This document shows, piece after piece, positions 10,570 to 20,500 of a DNA stretch of 64,000 nt. A model generated the notes under the pieces. It ran no database searches, was not told the origin of the DNA, and saw only the letters and a list, made by a program, of their open reading frames with translations. The position numbers and the translations under genes were made by a program. The stretch is from Strongylocentrotus purpuratus (Eukaryota; Echinodermata; Echinoidea; Camarodonta; Strongylocentrotidae). Position 1 is the first letter of the stretch, and each line of letters starts with the position of its first letter. The stretch is from assembly GCF_000002235.5 (NCBI RefSeq), contig NW_022145609.1:26053493-26117492 (forward strand), given 5' to 3'.

Positions 10570-13500
10570 CTGAGTTTGAGACAAAACAATGAAAAATAGT
10601 TTTAACCCTACTACATACCAGTTTAGAGATAACACATTTTCCCAAAAGACCCCCAAATGTCCACTCAAATTTTTATAATAATTTCATGTATTAATGAAAA
10701 TGTACTGAGTGCTCCATGAATATATTTTTATTCCCACTTCGAAAAGAATATATACACTTTTTGAAAAGGATAAATCAATCAATATAATGGAATGCACTGT
10801 TTGAGCATAGATGAGTTGTCTTCTCATGCAAAGATTGTATCTACGACTTGGCTTATTGCCCGGTAATCCTATCTCTACATTGTCTTTTTGACATTTTTTT
10901 ATTGTTTTGGTTATCATTTTGATCTCATTTTACCTGGCATAAATATTTTCATAGATGCTAATGGCTTTCCATAATTTTTAAGTCCAACATAGAGATAAGT
11001 TCAACTTAGGATCTTTGTGAAACACCCCCCTGGATACTTACCTGGAAGAGGAGGAGGAGAGGGGCTCTCGTGAAGCGGGAAGGCATCGGTCATTCTCTGA
11101 ATCAGCTCATCCAGTTCAGCCTCCTCTGAGGGGTAAGCCATGGATACACCTGTAGTAGGAAAGTGAACTGTGGATTGATCATTGATGTGAGGCAGGAAAC
11201 GATCAAGATCCAATACACTCTCCAAGGCACGTGACTTGTCCATTTGAAATCTAGATGCAGCATGTGATTGGTCAGTTTGAAATCTAGATGCATGTGATTG
11301 GTCAGTTTGAAATCTAGATGCATGTGATTGGTCAGTGTGAAGCCCAGATGGATGTGATTGGTCGATTTGGAATCCTACATGATGGGACTGCTCAAGGTGA
11401 GAGGGATGCTGGCTGTTGAATGGAATGTCCGCAGAATGCAACTGACCGGTCTGATTTCCCAGCAGGAGTAACTGGCTATTCTCATGGTGCTGGTTGATAG
11501 TACCGGTACTCATAGATGGATGTAACAAACGATGTGCACCAACTCCACCAACGTGATGCACAGGTGATGCGTTAGTCTGCTGACCATACAAATTATGTGC
11601 ACCATCTCCACTATCCTGATACGCAACTGATGCTGAAGTTTGTGGACCGTGAGCATACACTGGTGAAGCTAAGGCAGAAGGATCCATATTGTGGTGGTAA
11701 GATGGAGCCGGTGGCAGATTTTGAATGCTACCAGTCTGAACGTTCGATAAAGGACCAGCCATTGATCGATGCTGACCGAGTCCTCCACTTCGATTGCCCT
11801 GACCATAATCATTAACAAGCACCGGTTGACCCATACCATCTACCCCGAATGAAGACACCTGATCGGTATAGAGGGGTGGATGACCACGCCTTGGGTCACC
11901 ACGCCCATCTGGGTAGTCCTTCCCCATCATGACAAAACGTGGTCTCACAGCCGAAGCACCGGACGACCCAGAGGAGTGGTCAGCTATGGTGTCCAGGGCA
12001 GGGTGTGATTGTCCGTAGGGGGGCAGTCGTTCACCTGTCCTGTCATAGCCACTACTGGCCTGGTATCCAGAACTACGGTTAGACACTTGGTTCATAGACC
12101 CTCCATGGTGGAATGTTGTGTTGCCTGGTGGAAATGAAGGGCTGTGCTTGAGAGATTCATAATTAGCAGATCCCAAGGAGTGATCAGTCCTTCCTTGGCT
12201 TGTCTCCTTCTGTTCATGCCAAGGATAAAAGATGATTTCAAAAATTTAAAACAGCCTGTGAGACTTTGGTTAAATATTCATAGTAATCTTAGAAAACAAG
12301 TGTGAATCAAGGACCCTAGTTGTCATGTTTGTCTACAATTTGTGTAAGTAACTAATCGCCTATGCCCTCATGGTGACCATATATCGTAGAAATACTCCCC
12401 AGGGAGTGGAGATGGTGCACATTGTGCATGAATGAATCTGATGACCAGGGTAATAATATCTGTAAAGCGCTTAGAGACATTATTCTGTATTAAATGCTAT
12501 ATAAGTCCAGATTAAAATAATTATCATGTATGGTCAAATAATCTATCGCTCTAATGTTAAGGACCGAGCCCAAGAGGGATTTTTTGATGAATATGGTAAT
12601 AGTGAAGAATGACAATTTAGCCTCCCAGCCTCCCCATAAACTTCTCTACACAGCAAACAATATTCTTGAAGCTAACTTGCTGAACATTTCATTTCCTTAA
12701 TGGTTGCTTTCCATGCTTTCCTGTCTGTGGGATCCATATGACTGATACCCAATGTTTTGGCATCTTCTTCTATGGTTTCCCTTTAAGTTTTCCTCGGTCT
12801 TCCGCAGGGTCTTCTTCCGGTGACCAGAAAGTTTAGAGCCCTCTGGAGCCAGTGTGTTGCCTCTGTTCTTGCCACATGTCCAAACCATGTACGTCTATTC
12901 ATCCAAAATCCAGACTTTTTAAAGTTTTTTTTACATACGGCTCATGAAAACAGACTGAAAAAGTTTAAGTTGGACCCCTTCCGAAAAGGTTAGTGTGAAG
13001 CCCCGCTTACCCTAATCATGGCTCTGAAGTTTCTTAGCTGCTCCTCCAACCTCTTGTTATGTTCCTCAAGGACTTCATAGCGAGCAAAGACTTCATTTCG
13101 CTGCTCCACCAGCTTAGTCCTGTCATGTTGGGATGGTTCACGCTGCCTCGGTTCAGAGTCTGTCTCAGACGATGAGCTGGTGTCTTGGACATGTAGGCCA
13201 CATCGCTCTAGATCATCCATCAGATCACTTTGAGAAGTGATAATAGAGGGAACAGGGAGAGAAGATGAATTTAGCCATTTAGCAATTTTAGCAAAATTTT
13301 TTGATACACCTCAGATAGTGGCATTAGTTAAAACTTAATGCAAATAACAATAATAATAATAACAATTGGATTTATATAGTGCCTTTTCCAAAGGATACAA
13401 GGCGCTGTCTCTTAGACTATCAACAATTTAAGAGAACTTGGAGTTGTACAGGTATGTTTTCAGTTATTTTTTGAAGAAATCTAGTGAAGTACTGTTTCTT

Positions 13501-16438
13501 AAGAGCGATTGAGAGGAGTTTGTTCCAGAGACGTGGGGCTAAGGACTGAAAGGATTTGAAACCAGCCTACATGTTTACGGGATTTGGGAATGACAAAGGT
13601 AGGAGCTAATAAAGACCGAAGAGAATATGATGGCACCTTTTTTATCTAATAATTACTTATTTGCAATTTTAGTATTCATAATTACACAAGCTGTGACCAT
13701 CTAGATATAGGCAATTAGCCAAAATATCCTATAGTTTCTTTCAACAATGAAAAATTAAATATTGTAAATTGTGTGCGAGTAAAAAATAGAGCATTCTGCA
13801 TACCTGAGTGTGTGCGGCCATCATTTGTGAGTTCAAGCATAAGCAATTTAATATAAATTTTTTTTTTAGATGAACTAAAAAATCAACCTTAAACAAACAC
13901 ACTTTTTTGCTCTTTAACTTGATTACCTGTAAGAATATTGACAAATCTTCTAGCAAACAGTCGTTGAACAAAATCATCTCCATGTCATGAAAATTTCTTC
14001 ACTGTATCACAGAAATGTAATTCAATTTTACGTCATGTATATTTTCTGGCTCTTAATTCTCATGAAATTAAGACTTGTCTACATACTCGTTCTCTTTCTC
14101 CAGTTGATCTATGAGATCCTCCAGCTCTCTCCTCTCTTGGTATCTGCTCTCATCTGTGGTTGCCGTGCCGATTGATTGCCTAGTCGACTTGATAGAGGGA
14201 GGCAGACTATCGGAACGATTCAACCCGGGAGGTTGCTGAGTTTCTACCGCTTTTAGTCTGTTAAAAAAAGATTACAATAATGATAGTACAGTCAAGCCTG
14301 CTTTAGTGACCACCTGTATAAAAAGACCACATTTTGTTTGTTTCCCTTGAACCGGTTTCTCATTAAAACATTCAATAAAGAAAACTGTTTATAAAGACCA
14401 CATTTCTTGTCTCCCTTGAGTGGTCTTTATAGACAGGTTTCACTGTAATAATAATGATACAGAGTATTTTAAAACGTGCCAACTTCGTATAACTAATGTA
14501 TTCAAGGCATAAGGATGAATATCACTAAGTCAGATGAGCACCACAATAGAATTTTCATTAAACATAATCAATTCGGTATCACAACAGCCCGACATCTCTA
14601 CATCAATGAGTAAAATTAAACCACTTAATTTTAATTTTATGTATTGACATTTTAAATGATCTGTTCATTCACTTTAAAGAAATAACCTCAAATATTTCCT
14701 TCACTGTATATGATATTTTTTAATTGAAAGTACAGATAATATTACAGATTTTCAAGCGAGAGGTCTGAGAGCATCCTTCTGATGTGGTTTTGAACACCAA
14801 ACCTCTCAATTGAAGCTAGAGTATGAAGCACTCAACCACAGTGCTTCATTCAGAATTATAGAGGTGTTGTGGTCGAGTGGGATACGTCGCTGGACTGTCG
14901 ATCACAAGGTCCGCGGTTCGAGTCCCGCCGCCGCACTAATGTCCTTTGGCAAGACATTGATCTATATTTGCCACACTCCACCCAGGTGAAGTAAATGGGT
15001 ACCTGGTAGGAATTTATTCCTTGAAACGCTAGGGCGCCGTATGGCAGCTGTGCTAATTAGCCAGGGTAATAATCAGGAGCGCCAGGAGGGTCAAATCTGA
15101 CTGACATGAGCGCTATACAAGAACCCATTATTATTATTATTATTATTTCTCTCTTCTCACCTCTCTGACATCTGACTGAGCCTAACGTGAGTCTCCAATT
15201 CAGCATCTTGATTATCACTATATACAAAGATAAAACAACAAATAGATCAATCTCTCATATCCCTCTGCCTATATCAAATTCATAGTTAAAGCTACTATAA
15301 CTGTTACCTTGATATGGTTTAGAAAGCAGCAAAATTATTTTCAATCTGTCTTGCTATGGGAGGCCCCCCCCCCCTCGAAATTTTCGGAGATTGCGCTGCA
15401 ACCATTTGGAATTTTGAATTGTCGTTTCATGACTTTTTTCCCTCAAGTCTTACGCACATTTTGATACCATTTTCGTTGAAATCGGATATACCTGTAAGGC
15501 GTTACATAACAATTAGTATGCGCATGTCATCAAAAAAACAAAAACAAAAACATGAACATAGTACACATACAATAAAACTTATTAAAAGCTCATCATGCTT
15601 TAATTTTCCCCTGAATTTGTTATTCATTGATACCGCTTGCTAGATTCAACCTTATACAAAGCCAGATAATATAACTGCTTTTAACTCATCTAATTTCAAG
15701 ATATTTTCATAATTTTACCTTGCTCTGTCATCGGAATCATAACCATCCTCTATTGAGCGATATTTCTTCTTGATACGGCGGCCATGTTTCTTACTCAAGT
15801 TGTTGCGCACAGTCTTTGTAAAGGCACGGACATCCTCCTTTGATTTACTCTGTGCAGGGAAAAGAAAAGTAAATAAAGGCAAGAATATTAATGGTAGTGA
15901 AGTATACAGACAGCTCCAACAGGAAAACAGTGTTCTCCTTTTTTTTTTGGGGGGGGGGGTAAAAATATGCCAAAAGGTGCCCCAAGAAATTGTTTCAGAC
16001 CACTGTTTATATATGCATTTCAGAACAAACATTTTGCCTGAAATATTCCTTGTTTTCTTGCTTTGTTTACATTTGAATTCAAATAAATAACCAATTCAAC
16101 TACTTTCTCTAGAATATCAAATGTTACATAATTTCTTAAGTTATCAAATGTTCCTTCAATTACCACAATGTAGCTACTATCAATCATCTAACATCAACTC
16201 TTTTCTGCCATGCACTGAAGCTTGGGTCGACATGTCGTTTGTCCCTGCAATTCTCTGTTATTACACGATGGACAGTAGACCAACTTATTTAGAATAAAAA
16301 CAACTTGGTATCCACAAAAAAACAATTACACAGAAATAAATCTATATGCCAAAAGGCACATTTATATCGTGGTTTACAAAATATTTCTCTGCAAAAAAAG
16401 TGGTCCATTATTATCTGATTCAAATTAAAACTAATGTG

Positions 16439-16476
<38 letters not shown>

Positions 16477-17522
16477 AAAATTCCCCCTTTAATTTGTTGG
16501 TTTATTCAGTGTATTACTGCACTCTGTCGAACACCTTTCCTTTCATTTGCAACAATACCAAAAGTGCAGCGCTTTACTTTATATAGGCCTTTCATGTTAT
16601 GTGAGAGGGTATAATAGAAAAAAATCCCCCAATTAAGTCATGTCCTGACTGGCCAAGTTCTTTGATTATTCCTTTATTTACTGATTTCAATTGGACAGGA
16701 AGTTCATTAATTTGACATCCTGACTTTTATTGTGTTTATTAAAATAAAGCCTTTACTGTAGCTAGGCCTACATACATCCACCATTTTATGTGTACAATAT
16801 AATGTATGCGCACTCTACATGACATGTGTTGGTAATTATACCAAGAGTAGACTTATAAGCAGCCACATGTTGACTGGAACATGAATTTTAAAGCCCATCT
16901 GCACCAGGAGGGAATAGACATCCATGCAAGGTCACTAACAGGTGGTTATCTTATCAAATCAGCTCTCAATTAACATAAGAATATGAGGATCATGGGGGAC
17001 CAATAGTCACTGCTTATACATTGTTTGCTATATAGAGGGCGCAAGTAGCTATAAGTAGTGCAGTGGGGCTTTAAGTTAATATCACAAAATGCCTTTAAAA
17101 TATCTGATTTCTTTTTATCCATCGTAACATTTGCCTTTTAAAAAATGTATTTATATAATATTATTCATGACTGTAAGACTTAATTTAGAATTACCGAGAG
17201 GCAGTACTCCTGCATAGGATGACTCTGCTTGTGATGTTTGGATGACCTACGGGTGAAGAAGCAATTCTGGCAGAGGTCAAAGTTGAAACACTTGAGGCAC
17301 TGGTAGCGTAGTCCTATGACGGGATGCATCTTACAAACGGAACACTTGACCTCATGCTTCACTGTGAGGTAGATGGAGACAGAGAGAGAGGGGGAGATAT
17401 ATATATATAGAGAGAGAGAGAGAGAGGGAGGGAGAGAGAGAGAGAGGGGGAGATAGAGAGAGAGTGAGAGAGAGAGGGGGAGAGAGGGAAGAGAGAGGGG
17501 GAACAGAGAGTGGGGGAGCAAG

Positions 17523-17553
<31 letters not shown>

Positions 17554-17554
17554 A

Positions 17555-17585
<31 letters not shown>

Positions 17586-20500
17586 GGGAGTGAGAGAGAG
17601 AGAGAGGGGAGCAAGGAGAGAAAAGAGAGACAAGAGAGACAAGAAGAGAAGAAGTAGAGCAGAGGGATAGAAAAACATAGAGAGAGACAGAAATAGAGGA
17701 ACGAATAGTAAGACAGAGGCAAACAGACAGACAAAAAAAAGAGATAGAAAGGGAAGGGCAGAGTAAAATGGATGCTTGGCATTAACATGATCGGATTTCA
17801 TCCATATTCAAAACTGCATTCAAAAACTTATAAATTAGAAAGCAAAGTTACAGATCACAAGTGAGAGAACTTTTGGGTCTCACTAGTAATTAGAGCAAAA
17901 ATGTCCCTTTGATAAGACATTAATAATCTAGTCTCTCGTCTATTACGGTAGATAGAACATACAGCTGTTTGATCCCTGGTTGCTTACCTACTTTGTACAA
18001 GTACAAAATTCCATAAATAATATCAACAACAAACAAATACTTCTGCCATGTAGACAAATACCTTAATGATGGCTACAGTCAGATCTAAATACCTACAAAG
18101 CATGTCTGTATAAAAGCTCAAACAAATATTCCATTAAATATATAAATATTCACAGGCATGTACATTCCTTACTAGTATTTCATTTATGAAAAAAAAAAAA
18201 AAAAAAAAAAATTATCAAAGGCCTCACTCGTTTCTGCAGCAGAGAATCTATGAAGTGTAGGCAGCCAAACTAGAGTTTGTGGTTCAGAAAGCAACCATTG
18301 ATGAAAATCATCCTGTGTTATGGTTTGTCCCAAAGCCTGTCAAAAGAAAATTCAAACATTGGTAATGATGCTTAAAAGAATGATACGTTATGATAGAGAT
18401 GGTTACTGAGACCACTTAAGTACCACAATAGATTAACTTTTTATTTCTTAAAATTAGCTTTGTATTGTTGAAAGTATTTCCATAGGAATAATAAATAATT
18501 GATTTAAAATTCAGGGAACACATCTAATTCATGAAAGGTTTGTAAAATTTGAAAAGAAGTCATTTAAAGCATGTCCTGCTTTTTTGTAAGTGATTTACTT
18601 TCCTAACGGCTAGACCTAAATCACTTGTGTAAGAACATTGAAGATCCATATTGACACTATGAGGTTGTTTAGGGACAAGGATATTTACAGATTGAAAGCA
18701 GTCCTCTACAGATGCTGCAACACCTTTTCCAAATGTTTCACTCTCACCAATCATGTTTGTTATCTGTAAAAATAAACAATGTTGACATTAGTTTAAAATG
18801 GTGGTTATAAGTAAAGATAAATAGAGATGGAAGAAAATTGATACAAATCAAGCACTGGAGAAATTGAGCGTACAGTTATAAAGCAATTATAGCCATGTAA
18901 AATATTACAATTGGCAAGAATGGAATTATTGTTTTTTGCCTTTTTCATGTTTAGTATCTGAAGTTACTGCATACTAATTGTCTCAACTCACAATTTATTC
19001 TTTCAAATACATTGGAAAGGGAATCTCAGCTAAATCTTCTCATTTAAAAAAAAAATTGTTGCAATGGTTTTCGGTCTTGAGTAGGCATTATCTCCCTGGA
19101 GGTAAATTCTAAAAATGTGAAGATGTTTATTGTTTATATTACTATGAGGAAATAAAGAAGACCAGAAACGGTTATTTTACAACAAAAAACAAAAACAAAT
19201 CTCCCTGAATAGATTAAATACACTTTAATTTACCTGCGTAACATCATGCATGAATTCTGTCATCATCTTACGGGGGATGCTGCCTGTTTTATTGGCAAGG
19301 AGATCTTGGAAATCTGTGGGAGTTTAAAAAATCACATTAATGGGTTTTTGCTATAGCAATTTTTTAAAATCTACAGTTCACATAATAGTACATCTTTTCA
19401 GAATGACATCTTTACATATCAATTGAAAACACAGTGTACTACTAAATATGAAGTAAAAAATTATATCAACAGGATAAAGTTGCTAAAAATGAACTTATAT
19501 GCGATTATGGCCGCTGCCAAAGCAATCTTGTAATTACAGTTTTTTGCCTTAAACACAAACTAATGATTTATTTGCCAGTAATATGTTGCTCATTAATCAC
19601 TGAAAGTAGGAATGTTATTTTACAGCACCATATTCTGATTCCAATGTAAGTGACAGCATTCCCATTCACAAAATAATAACGCTTAAGGTCCCTTTTGATT
19701 TCATACTTAAAACTACATGAAATACTCACATCTGTATTTATCTGTTATGCTTCCAGAACATATGACAGCAATTCCCAACTTGACAGGCAATACTCTTATG
19801 CAACCTGTTCTTTGGCTGAAATAAAAGACACATACATGAGACTGTCAACTTGCCATTTGCAACATAATTCATTTTAAAAGATGGCTTTGATCAAATGAAT
19901 ATAGTTGGAAATCAAAACGTTCATATATTTTTACACAGCAATGACACATGATTTTGCTATTTTTTGTTGCTGTATGTATATCAGTATAATAGCCTACAGT
20001 ATAATATGTTATAATATGTTATAAGATGATGACGTGGATCCTAGTCAAATGATTGGTTAAAGCATACACGTGACCAGGCATTTATTTTGCCTAACACGTA
20101 ATTTGGATAATGACCGGTCATTAGAAAAATCATGTTATAAAAGATCATTTTATAAAACAAATACAACATAATCTTATGAAACAAATAATACACATCATTT
20201 TGCTTGGGCATTAGTAATATTACCCACACTCGTACTTTCAAAACAGTCCAAATACCCTTGGCTTCCGCCGAGTGTGGGTAATTCTTACTAATGCCCTCAC
20301 TGCTGTGTATTATTTGTATACTAATGCATTCATCAACTTTCATCTCGGCTTGGCATTGGCATAAGCCTAATGACCTTAAGCCATATGAGATGTTACATTT
20401 AATGACAAATAAGTAAATCGATATTCACGCTGCCCTAATCACAAATGGAATATAATCTGAGCATCCATTTCTTCATTTCATGACAGAGAAAATACTGCTA

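Noticed and set aside
17180..17801. Ser/Leu-rich frames of 149-202 aa on the - strand
   Set aside because: They arise from the GA/CT repeat; only the 17195-17361 part (ZZ finger) is real and is bounded by a splice acceptor.
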